Assembly (NCBI GenBank): GCA_016795545.1 | Contig: JAEUGX010000057.1 | Coordinates: 1-49,177 of the forward strand | DNA from: Opitutaceae bacterium | GTDB taxonomy: Bacteria > Verrucomicrobiota > Verrucomicrobiia > Opitutales > Opitutaceae | Length of the DNA: 49,177 nt | Direction of reading: 5' to 3' | Shown: positions 7,722 to 15,077 of the stretch, piece by piece | How the letters are laid out: each line of letters opens with the position of its first letter | Numbering within the stretch: position 1 is the stretch's first letter | The notes under the pieces: model-generated | Database searches by the model: none | Told to the model about the DNA's origin: nothing | The model's input: only the letters and a program-made list of their open reading frames with translations | Position numbers and translations under genes: made by a program

Positions 7722-9902
7722 ATGCCCGCACCTGACGTTCCCAACCCGGCCGGCTCGTCGCGCCCTGCGAGTCCTTCTCTGCACGGCAACGACAGCCAGG
7801 TGGTCGAGCGTCGCTCGCTCCGCGACTACTACATCATCCTGCGGGAAAGGCTCTGGATCGCCCTGCCCATCGCCCTGCTCGTCGCGGTCGGATTCGGCTA
7901 CGTCAAGGCACGCGAGACCAAGATGTACTCCGCCGTGGCCACCATGCAGTTCGAGCGGCAGGACCGGGTCGTGCTCAACGAGCAGGTCGTCGACACCTCC
8001 GTCCGTTCCGACATCGACCTCAACACCTACCTCAAGACGCTGGAAAGCGGCCGCCTCCGCTCGATGGTGGCCCAGTCGCTGACCCCCGACGAGATCAAGC
8101 TGCTGCAGCGCCCCTACCTCGCGGAGCTGGAACCCGGCACCAATCCCCCCTCCGTCGGCGCCCTGCTGGGCTCCATGATGCCGGTGTCGGTCCGCAACAG
8201 CCTCCTGATCACCATCACCGTCAGCAACCGCGATCCCGAGGGGGCCGCCCTGCTGGCCAACCGCTACGTCGAGCAGTTCATGCGCTACCTGATCGAGAAT
8301 GTCGGGGGCAAGAACGAGTTCGCCGTCGACTACCTGCGCGCCCGCGCCGAGGAGCTGCGCAAGGAATCCGAGGCCGCCGAAAGCCGCCTCCAGGAGTACC
8401 GGCGCAAGAACAACCTCGTCTCGCTCGACAACAGCATCAACATCATCGGCGAGCGCCTGCGCACCATCAACGCCACGCTCACCGCCGCCCGACTGGCCCG
8501 CCTCGATCTCGAGACCCTGATCAAGCAGATCGAGCGCATGCAGAAGGAGCACGGCAGCCTGCTCGAAATCGGCTACATCTCGGCCTACGGCAACATCGCC
8601 CTGCTCAAGACCCAGCTCGCCGAACTCCGCAAGCAGCAGGCCATCCTGGGCGAGCGCTACCTCGAGCGGCACCCGAAGATGGTCGAGCTCGCCAACACCA
8701 TCGACATCGTCAACGGCCAGATCACCCGGAACATCGAGCAGTCCATCGCCGACCTCCGCACGCAGTACGCCAAGGCCCAGGAAAGCGAGAGCTCCTACGA
8801 GCGGGAATACAAGGAGGCCGAAAAGGCGCAGCTGCGCCTGGGCGAGCTTTCCGTCGAGTTCAAGAGCCTGGAGAACCAGGCGCAGGTGGCGAAGAACAAC
8901 TACATTCAAATCCTCGACCGGCTGAACCAGACCACCACCTCCAAGAACCTCGAGAACATCCCGGTTAAGCCGCTCGACCGCGCGGTCGCGCCGTCGGCAC
9001 CCTACACCCCGAACCTGCGGAATATCATCAAGACGAGCTTCTTCCTGGGCCTCGTGGTCTTCGCCGGCGTGGCCATCGGCCTGAGCTTCCTCGATGACCG
9101 GATCAAGAGCGCCTGGGACGTCGAGGGTTTCATCGGCGCCCACCTGCTCGGCATCGTGCCGGAGCTGGGCGACGTGCCCGACACCGAGAAGCACTCCCTC
9201 GTCAACAGCAACAAGACCTCCCCCGGATCCGAGGCCTTCCTCAGCGTCTACAGCGCGATCAAGATCCAGTCGAAGCTGGATTTCCCCAAGTCGATCCTGG
9301 TCACCAGCACCATCCCCGGCGAGGGCAAGACCATGATCAGCTGCAACGTGGCCGCCTCGTTCGCCCGGCACGGCAAGAAGGTCCTGCTCATGGACTGCGA
9401 CATGCGCCGCCCCATGCTGCACCGCCACTTCAAGCTGACCAACGAGGTCGGGCTGATCGCATGGTTCGAGGCCGGCGCGAAGATTCCCGCCGATCCGTTC
9501 ACCGACGCCGCGCTCGGCTTCACCAAGGTCGACGAGAACCTCTACCTGCTCCGCTCCGGCGGCCGCTCCAAGGGCCCGACCGAGCTGCTCGAGGCCCCCG
9601 TCTTCAGCCAGTTCCTCGAGGCGATGAAGAAACATTTCGACCTGATCATCGTCGACTCGCCGCCGCTCGGCGCGGTCACCGACTCGCTGCTCATCGCCGA
9701 GCGCACGGACGAGGTCGTCTACGTCTGCCGCTTCAACCGCGCCTATCGCAAGCACATCCGCCTCTACGTGAAGCAGCTCAAGGAAAGCAAGACGGAGCTC
9801 CTCGGCATCGTGCTGAACGGCCTCTCGGCGCGCCGCATCGAGTACTACAGCAACTACCGGTACTACCGGAGCTACAAGAAATACTACGGCTCCCAGTCGT
9901 AG
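7722..9902 (+). CDS. Wzc-like polysaccharide co-polymerase and tyrosine autokinase
   Basis: This 726-residue inner-membrane protein controls exopolysaccharide chain length and export. It has an N-terminal Wzz domain with a first membrane helix (about 45-62, ALPIALLVAVGFGYV) and a long periplasmic coiled coil (about 200-410). A second helix lies near 430-450 (SFFLGLVVFAGVAIGLSFL). The C-terminal BY-kinase has a Walker A motif at about 528-538 (TIPGEGKT), Walker A' VLLMDCDMRRPML and Walker B LIIVDSPPLG. The tail (708-722) holds eight tyrosines, the expected autophosphorylation cluster. It is fused in the proteobacterial manner, not split as in Firmicutes. No glycosyltransferase or phosphatase gene lies in the window, so the rest of the pathway must be elsewhere. 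Confidence 0.93.
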   Translation: MPAPDVPNPAGSSRPASPSLHGNDSQVVERRSLRDYYIILRERLWIALPIALLVAVGFGYVKARETKMYSAVATMQFERQDRVVLNEQVVDTSVRSDIDLNTYLKTLESGRLRSMVAQSLTPDEIKLLQRPYLAELEPGTNPPSVGALLGSMMPVSVRNSLLITITVSNRDPEGAALLANRYVEQFMRYLIENVGGKNEFAVDYLRARAEELRKESEAAESRLQEYRRKNNLVSLDNSINIIGERLRTINATLTAARLARLDLETLIKQIERMQKEHGSLLEIGYISAYGNIALLKTQLAELRKQQAILGERYLERHPKMVELANTIDIVNGQITRNIEQSIADLRTQYAKAQESESSYEREYKEAEKAQLRLGELSVEFKSLENQAQVAKNNYIQILDRLNQTTTSKNLENIPVKPLDRAVAPSAPYTPNLRNIIKTSFFLGLVVFAGVAIGLSFLDDRIKSAWDVEGFIGAHLLGIVPELGDVPDTEKHSLVNSNKTSPGSEAFLSVYSAIKIQSKLDFPKSILVTSTIPGEGKTMISCNVAASFARHGKKVLLMDCDMRRPMLHRHFKLTNEVGLIAWFEAGAKIPADPFTDAALGFTKVDENLYLLRSGGRSKGPTELLEAPVFSQFLEAMKKHFDLIIVDSPPLGAVTDSLLIAERTDEVVYVCRFNRAYRKHIRLYVKQLKESKTELLGIVLNGLSARRIEYYSNYRYYRSYKKYYGSQS

Positions 9903-9948
9903 CGCCCGCCGGCAACTTCCGGCTTCATTCCGGGCGGATCCTTCCCTC

Positions 9949-10797
9949 ATGCTGCCGGCCGTGCCCTCCGCGTTCCTTCCGCCCGACTTCAACCCGCGGC
10001 AGCCCGTCGCGCTCATCGCAGGGCGCGGACGCTACCCGGTCATCACCGCCGCGGCCATCCGCGCCGCCGGCGTGCCGCTCCGCCTCGTGGCGATGGACGA
10101 CGAGACCAGCCCCGAGCTGGTGGCCAGCTTCCCCGCCGCCGAGCGCGTGACCCTCAACGTCGGGCAGGTCGGCAAGATGCTCGACTCCCTCCGGCAGTTC
10201 GGGGCCGGCTACGCGCTGATGGCCGGGCAGGTGAAGCCCAAGAAGCTCTTCCACGGCCTGACACCCGACCTCAAGGCCGCCACCCTCCTCTTCTCCCTCA
10301 AGCGGCGCAACGCCGAGACCATCTTCGGCGCCATCGCCGCCGAGATCGAGCAGCTCGGCGTCCGCCTCCTCGACGCGCGCGCCTTCATCGACGACCAGCT
10401 CGCCACGCCCGGAGCCATGGCCGGCCGCCTCCGGATCGAGGCCGAATACCTCGAGCACGGCATCCACATCGCCCGCGAGGCCGCCCGCCTCGACATCGGG
10501 CAGGGCTGCGTCGTGCGCAAGGGCACCGTGCTGGCCGTGGAGGCGTTCGAGGGCACCGACGAAATGCTGCGCCGCGCCGGCACCTTCAAGACCGACGAGG
10601 CCCTCTTCGTGAAGACGGTGAAAGTCCGCCAGGATTTCCGCTTCGACGTGCCCGTGTTCGGGCTCCGCACCCTGGAAACCATGCACGAGGCCGGCCTCGC
10701 CGCCGCGGCCCTGGAGGCGGGCAAGGTCATCATCCTCGACAAGCCCGACGTCCTCAAACAGGCCCGCGCCTGGAACATCGCGCTCCACGGTTTCTGA
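9949..10797 (+). CDS. lpxI: UDP-2,3-diacylglucosamine pyrophosphatase
   Basis: LpxI hydrolyses UDP-2,3-diacylglucosamine to lipid X and UMP in lipid A synthesis, replacing LpxH in many non-enteric Gram-negatives. The 282-residue product shows the family pattern: an N-terminal IAGRGRYPVITAAAIRAAG, a GQVKPKKLF segment, and in the C-terminal catalytic domain DIGQGCVVRKGTVLAVEAFEG-type residues with GTDEMLRRAG. Length is normal. The start is preceded by a pyrimidine stretch (CCTTCCCTC) instead of a Shine-Dalgarno site. It follows the kinase gene by 46 bases and may be co-transcribed. The gene shows that this organism makes a lipid A type outer membrane. Confidence 0.92.
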   Translation: MLPAVPSAFLPPDFNPRQPVALIAGRGRYPVITAAAIRAAGVPLRLVAMDDETSPELVASFPAAERVTLNVGQVGKMLDSLRQFGAGYALMAGQVKPKKLFHGLTPDLKAATLLFSLKRRNAETIFGAIAAEIEQLGVRLLDARAFIDDQLATPGAMAGRLRIEAEYLEHGIHIAREAARLDIGQGCVVRKGTVLAVEAFEGTDEMLRRAGTFKTDEALFVKTVKVRQDFRFDVPVFGLRTLETMHEAGLAAAALEAGKVIILDKPDVLKQARAWNIALHGF

Positions 10798-10839
10798 ACC
10801 GGACCGCCGCCACCACACCCCAGCCGCGCCGCACTTGCA

Positions 10840-10861
10840 CTTTGCCGGCCAGCGGGCAAAG
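10840..10861 (+). other. Hairpin just upstream of the DUF151 gene
   Basis: A perfect 7-bp inverted repeat, CTTTGCC (10840-10846) with GGCAAAG (10855-10861), has an 8-base loop and ends 7 bases before the start codon at 10869. It could be a terminator for lpxI or a structure in the leader that affects initiation. No T tract follows. Confidence 0.45.
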
Positions 10862-10868
10862 TTGTCCC

Positions 10869-11339
10869 ATGTCCGCAGAGATAGTCGAAGTTTCCGTCAA
10901 GGGCCTCATGCCCACATCGAACGGTTGTGCCGTGTTCCTCGGCAACGACGACAAGACGTTTGTCATCTATGTCGATCCCAGCGTGGGCTCGGCCATCTCG
11001 ATGACCATCAACGGCGTGAAGAAGGAGCGTCCGCTGACGCACGACCTGATCGGCAACCTCCTGCTGGGCTTCGATATCGGGCTGGAGCGGGTCATCATCA
11101 ACGATGTCAACGACGGCACCTACTTCGCCCGCATCATCCTGCACATGCAGAACGAACTGGGCCGCAAGTTCCTCGAGCTCGATGCCCGGCCGAGCGACTC
11201 CATCGTGCTGGCCCTGCAGCAGAAGCGGCCGATTTTTGTCGCGCACAAGGTGTTCGACCTGGTGGAGGACATGACCGAGATCCTCGAGCGGGTGCTCAAG
11301 CAGCAGAAGGAAGACCAGAAGGGCGAGGAGGAGCAGTGA
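10869..11339 (+). CDS. DUF151 bifunctional nuclease-family protein
   Basis: This small 156-residue protein matches the DUF151/BFN family, for which DNase and RNase activity has been described in some members; the physiological role is unclear. Visible features are the N-terminal VEVSVKGLMP, the FVIYVDPSVGSAISMTING core, LTHDLIGNLLLGFDIGLERVIINDVNDGTYFARIIL, and the conserved ELDARPSDSIVLALQQKRPIFVAHKVFD motif. The C-terminus is a charged Lys/Glu helix. I chose the ATG at 10869 because it begins at the conserved MSAEIVEV; an ATG at 10842 would place the upstream hairpin inside the coding region. The stop overlaps the start of the next gene, and the Glu codons at its end supply that gene's ribosome binding site. 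Confidence 0.85.
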   Translation: MSAEIVEVSVKGLMPTSNGCAVFLGNDDKTFVIYVDPSVGSAISMTINGVKKERPLTHDLIGNLLLGFDIGLERVIINDVNDGTYFARIILHMQNELGRKFLELDARPSDSIVLALQQKRPIFVAHKVFDLVEDMTEILERVLKQQKEDQKGEEEQ

Positions 11340-12433
11340 TTCCCGCCGCCCCCAGCGCGGACTCCCGCCGGCTGCCCGCCGGGCTCGAGCCGGGCCTGCC
11401 GCTCACCGCCCTGGCGCCGATGCAGGACGTCACCGACCTGCCGTTCATGCGCGTCTCCGCCCACTATGGCGCGCCCGACTTCTTCTTCACCGAGTTCTTC
11501 CGCGTGCACGGCCAGTCGCGGCCGGAGAAACACATCCTGCGCTCGATCACCGAAAACCGCACGGGCCGCCCGGTCTTCGCGCAGCTCATCGGCGAGCACA
11601 TCCCGGACATGGTCCGGACCGCGCGGGAGCTGCTGCAGTATCCGGTGGCGGGCATCGACCTGAACCTGGGCTGCCCCGCGCCCAAGATCTACAAGAAGAA
11701 CGTCGGCGGCGGCCTGCTGCGCGATCCCGCCAAGATCGACGCGCTGCTCGGCGCCCTGCGCGCGGCCGTGCCGGGCCGGTTCACCGTGAAGATGCGCGTC
11801 GGCTTCGACTCGCCCGCCAACTTCGAGGCCATCCTGCGCCTGATTGACCAGCATGGCGTCGACCTCCTCAGCGTGCACGGCCGCACCGTGAAGGAAATGT
11901 ACCGGAGCGACGTGCACTACGACCTCATCGCCGCCGCTGTCCGTCACGTCCGCTGCCCGGTGCTGGCCAACGGCAACGTGACCTCCGCCGCCAAGGCCGC
12001 CGCGGTCCTGCGCGAGACCGGCGCCGCGGGCGTCATGATCGGACGCCACGCCATCCGCAATCCCTGGATCTTCCGGCAGATCCGCGAGCAGCTCGGCGGC
12101 CGGCCCGTCAGCGTCATCACGCTCGCCGAGGTGCGCGAATACGTCTCCCGCCTCTACCACGAGACGCGCCAGCCGGCCGTGCCCGAGACCGCCCACGTGG
12201 CGAAGATGAAGAAGTACCTCAACTTCGTCGGACAGGGCGTCGACTCCGCCGGCGCCTTCCTGCACGACATGCGCCGGGCCATGACCGAGGCCCAGCTGTT
12301 CGCCGTCTGCGACACCCACCTGCTCGCCGACCCGGCCAAGCCGTTCGCGGCCGAACCCTACCCGGGCATCATCGCCCGCCCGAACTGCGAAACCCCCGTC
12401 GAAAGCTGCTCGCTCGACACGGTGACCGCCTAG
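11336..12433 (+). CDS. dus: tRNA-dihydrouridine synthase
   Basis: Dus enzymes reduce uridine to dihydrouridine in tRNA D-loops with FMN and NADPH. The 365-residue protein has the TIM-barrel FMN domain opening LTALAPMQDVTDLPF. The catalytic Cys is in DLNLGCPAPKIYKKNVGGGLL, followed by FTVKMRVGF, LLSVHGRTVKEMY, CPVLANGNV and GVMIGRHAIRNPWIF. The C-terminal helical tRNA-binding domain contains YLNFVGQGV. The GTG at 11336 overlaps the TGA of the DUF151 gene (GTGA). It is preceded by GAGGAGGAGC, one of very few strong Shine-Dalgarno sites in this window, which fixes the start. Which Dus subtype (A, B or C) applies cannot be said safely. Confidence 0.93.
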   Translation: MIPAAPSADSRRLPAGLEPGLPLTALAPMQDVTDLPFMRVSAHYGAPDFFFTEFFRVHGQSRPEKHILRSITENRTGRPVFAQLIGEHIPDMVRTARELLQYPVAGIDLNLGCPAPKIYKKNVGGGLLRDPAKIDALLGALRAAVPGRFTVKMRVGFDSPANFEAILRLIDQHGVDLLSVHGRTVKEMYRSDVHYDLIAAAVRHVRCPVLANGNVTSAAKAAAVLRETGAAGVMIGRHAIRNPWIFRQIREQLGGRPVSVITLAEVREYVSRLYHETRQPAVPETAHVAKMKKYLNFVGQGVDSAGAFLHDMRRAMTEAQLFAVCDTHLLADPAKPFAAEPYPGIIARPNCETPVESCSLDTVTA

Positions 12434-12436
12434 CCG

Positions 12437-12455
12437 CGCGCTCCACCGGAGCGCG
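12437..12455. terminator. GC hairpin between convergent genes dus and sufT-like
   Basis: An 8-bp stem, CGCGCTCC with GGAGCGCG, and a 3-base loop lie in the 40-base gap between two convergent stop codons. There is no T tract on either strand. It may serve both transcripts as a terminator or 3'-end stabiliser. Confidence 0.5.
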
Positions 12456-12473
12456 GCCGGGACGGGCCGCGGC

Positions 12474-13010
12474 CTATTCCAGGCCCAGCGTCTTCCGTCC
12501 GGTTTCCGAGATCATCTGCGGCGTCCATTGGGGATCCCAGACGATGTGCACCTTCGCCGACTCCACGCTAGGCAGCGCGGCGATCTTCTGGCGGGCGTCC
12601 TCCGCGATCACCGGCCCCATGCCGCAACCCGGGGCCGTCAGCGTCATCTTCACCTCCACCACATGCCGGCCGCCGGGAGTCTTCTCCACGGCCAGGTCGT
12701 ACACCAGGCCGAGGTCGACGATGTTCACGGGGATCTCCGGATCGAAGCACGTCTTGAGCGCGTCCCAGACCGCCTGCTCGCTGAACTCCGCCGCCTGCGG
12801 CCCCGCGGCCTCCGGCTTCGCGGTGTAGCCGCCCAGCGCGTCGGCATCCTCCCGGGCGATGCGAAACAGGCCGTGGTCGCCCCGCACCGTCACGTTGCCG
12901 CCGAGCGATTGCGTGACCAGCACCCGGGTGCCGGCCTTCAGCGTCACCCGGTCGCCGGCGGGTATGACGGTCGCCGGGCAGTCCCGGGTCAGAGTATGTT
13001 CCTGGTTCAT
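12474..13010 (-). CDS. sufT: SufT-like DUF59 (MIP18 family) Fe-S assembly protein
   Basis: The 178-residue protein has a C-terminal DUF59/MIP18 domain (about 80-170). Its typical motifs are CFDPEIPVNIVDLGLVYDL, VEVKMTLTAPGCGMGPVIAED with the conserved Cys, and VHIVWDPQWTPQMISETGR. The N-terminal 75 residues (CPATVIPAGDRVTLKAGTRVLVTQSLGGNVTV) match the extension that separates SufT proteins from bare DUF59 proteins. SufT helps mature Fe-S proteins, chiefly under high demand for clusters. It is not next to sufBCDSU here but lies 52 bases after the sppA stop, so the two may share a transcript without a known functional link. Confidence 0.85.
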   Translation of the reverse strand: MNQEHTLTRDCPATVIPAGDRVTLKAGTRVLVTQSLGGNVTVRGDHGLFRIAREDADALGGYTAKPEAAGPQAAEFSEQAVWDALKTCFDPEIPVNIVDLGLVYDLAVEKTPGGRHVVEVKMTLTAPGCGMGPVIAEDARQKIAALPSVESAKVHIVWDPQWTPQMISETGRKTLGLE

Positions 13011-13062
13011 CGCCCGGACTATGGGGCCACCGTCCCGCGGCGCAACAGCGGCGTGCGCCGTC

Positions 13063-14907
13063 CTACGGCAGGTTCAGGTCGAACGGCAGCCGGGCATACA
13101 AGCCCCGGGGATCGTTCAGCCGCGCCAGCACGCCGAGCTCGCGGGCGACCTCCTCCACCAGCACGCCGATCGCACCCGTCCGCGACTGCTCGCGGCGCCG
13201 GCCCTCCAAAGCCTCGGCGATCACCTCCGCAAACTGCTTCCGCTGCGGAAACTCGGCCACCCGGAAGTTGTCGCCCAGCTCCGCCTGGTCCGCCGCATGC
13301 CGCACCGCCTCGGCCAGGCCCCCGAGCTCGTCGACGAGCCCGAGCTTCCGGGCCTCGACGCCGGACCACACCCGGCCCTGCGCGATCTCCTCGACCACGG
13401 CCCGGTCGAGTTTGCGGGATTCGGACACCTTGGTGAGGAACTGGTCGTACACCCAGTCGACCATGCCCTGGAACAGCGCCAGCTCGGCCTCGGTCTTCGG
13501 CCGCACCACCGTGGTCGCGTCGGCGAAACGCCCGGTCTTCACCGTGTCGAAGGTCAGCCCGAGCTTGTCGTTGGCCAGCCCCTGGAAGTTCACGAACAGG
13601 CCGAAGACGCCGATCGAGCCCGTGATCGTGGTCGGCTCCGCGTAGATGCGGTCCGCCGCCGTGGCGATCCAGTAGCCGCCGGAGGCCGCGACCGTGCCCA
13701 TCGAGACCACCACCGGTTTTTCCTTCTGGATCAGCCGCAGCTCGCGCAGGATCTCCTCCGAGGCGGTCACGCTCCCGCCCGGGCTGTTCACCCGCAGCAC
13801 CACGGCCTTCACCCCGTCGTCCTGGCGGATCCGGCGCAGCAGCCGGGCCGTCTGCGCCCCGTAGACCACGCCCTCTTCGCTGCCGGTGCCGTCGACGATC
13901 TCGCCCTCCGCGTAGACGACGGCCACGCGGCCGCGGCCGCCCGAGGCGAGGTCGAGCTTGCCCTCGTTGACGCGCTTGGCGACGGCGCCGTGCCCGGACA
14001 CCAGCCGGGCATAATCCTTCAGCGCCACCTGCTTGAACGCCTGGCTGCCCCGGCGCCCGGTGGCGGCCTTGAGCTCCTCCAGCACCTCGTCGAGGTAGGC
14101 GACCCGGTCGACCAGCTTCAGCCGCCGGGCGTCCTCGGCGCGGATCAGCCCGTGCTCGTCCGCCGCCCGCTGCAGCGCGCCGGCGGGCAGACGGCGGGAT
14201 TCCTCCATCGCCGAAGCCAGGGACTGCCAGACGTCGTCCAGCAGCTGCTTCGTCTGCGCGCGGCTCTCGGGACTCATGTCCCGGCGCGTGAACGGCTCGA
14301 CCGCACTCTTGTACTTGCCGACGCGGGTGACCTGCACGCCGATGCCGAACTTCTCGAATGCGCCGGCGAAGAACATCGGCTGCGAGGCCAGCCCGGGCAT
14401 CACGATCAGCCCGTACGGATCGAGCACGATCTCGCTGGCGGCCGAGGCCACGTAATAATCGCGCGTGCCGGCGAAATTAAGGTAGGCCTTGACCGGCTTG
14501 CCCGAAGCGCGGAACGACTCGAGGGCGTCGCGCACCTCGTGGAGCGCGGCGAAGCCGGAACCATAGCCCTGCGCATGAAAGCTGCCGGTCAGGAACACCC
14601 CCTTGATCGCGTCGTCCCGCGCCGCGGCCTGCAGCGCCCGGGTGACCTCGCGCAGCTGCAGCACATGCCGGCCCTCGCCGCCCAGCGCCTCGATGAACTC
14701 GTCGAGCCCCTCGGCCTGCGAAGGGGAGTCCTGGATGTTGGCCGACAGGTCGAAGACCAGGTAGGAGTCCGCCGTCACCGCCACCGGCTTCTTCTCCCCC
14801 AGGGCGACCATCGCGCCCAGGAGCAGGAAAAACAGCAGGCTGCCGCCGACACAAAACACGATCAGGGCCGTGAGCGCGGCGAAGAAGGAGGTGACGAAGT
14901 TCTTCAT
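13063..14907 (-). CDS. sppA: Signal peptide peptidase SppA, long form
   Basis: SppA degrades cleaved signal peptides in the inner membrane with a Ser/Lys dyad. The 614-residue product has one N-terminal membrane helix (about 9-37, FFAALTALIVFCVGGSLLFFLLLGAMVAL) and two tandem ClpP-like domains. The first has FAGTRDYYVASAASEIVLDPYGLI, where the dyad lysine of the long form is expected nearby. The second has the nucleophile Ser409 in GTVAASGGYWIATAADRIYAE. This matches the 67K, two-domain type. The frame is open further upstream, but the ATG at 14907 gives the expected short cytoplasmic tail before the helix. It reads away from the gene at 15078, so both promoters should lie in 14908-15077. Confidence 0.93.
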   Translation of the reverse strand: MKNFVTSFFAALTALIVFCVGGSLLFFLLLGAMVALGEKKPVAVTADSYLVFDLSANIQDSPSQAEGLDEFIEALGGEGRHVLQLREVTRALQAAARDDAIKGVFLTGSFHAQGYGSGFAALHEVRDALESFRASGKPVKAYLNFAGTRDYYVASAASEIVLDPYGLIVMPGLASQPMFFAGAFEKFGIGVQVTRVGKYKSAVEPFTRRDMSPESRAQTKQLLDDVWQSLASAMEESRRLPAGALQRAADEHGLIRAEDARRLKLVDRVAYLDEVLEELKAATGRRGSQAFKQVALKDYARLVSGHGAVAKRVNEGKLDLASGGRGRVAVVYAEGEIVDGTGSEEGVVYGAQTARLLRRIRQDDGVKAVVLRVNSPGGSVTASEEILRELRLIQKEKPVVVSMGTVAASGGYWIATAADRIYAEPTTITGSIGVFGLFVNFQGLANDKLGLTFDTVKTGRFADATTVVRPKTEAELALFQGMVDWVYDQFLTKVSESRKLDRAVVEEIAQGRVWSGVEARKLGLVDELGGLAEAVRHAADQAELGDNFRVAEFPQRKQFAEVIAEALEGRRREQSRTGAIGVLVEEVARELGVLARLNDPRGLYARLPFDLNLP

Positions 14908-15077
14908 GGCGGCGAACCTATGCGGCCTCTCCGGCGTCGCCAGCGAAAAGCGGCCCCGGCATAAGCCCGGCCAGCCCGGGGCCAGGAGGGGTTTAATATT
15001 TCCTGCTAGCGCCCGATTCTTACATGCCCAGCCTTCCCTTCGTGCCCCTTTCCCGCCTATAAAGACGCCCACCTCCC

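Noticed and set aside
7620..10016. A 798-codon minus-strand frame opposite the Wzc kinase.
   Set aside because: It is low-complexity Gly/Ala/Asp/Val sequence mirrored from a strong kinase gene.
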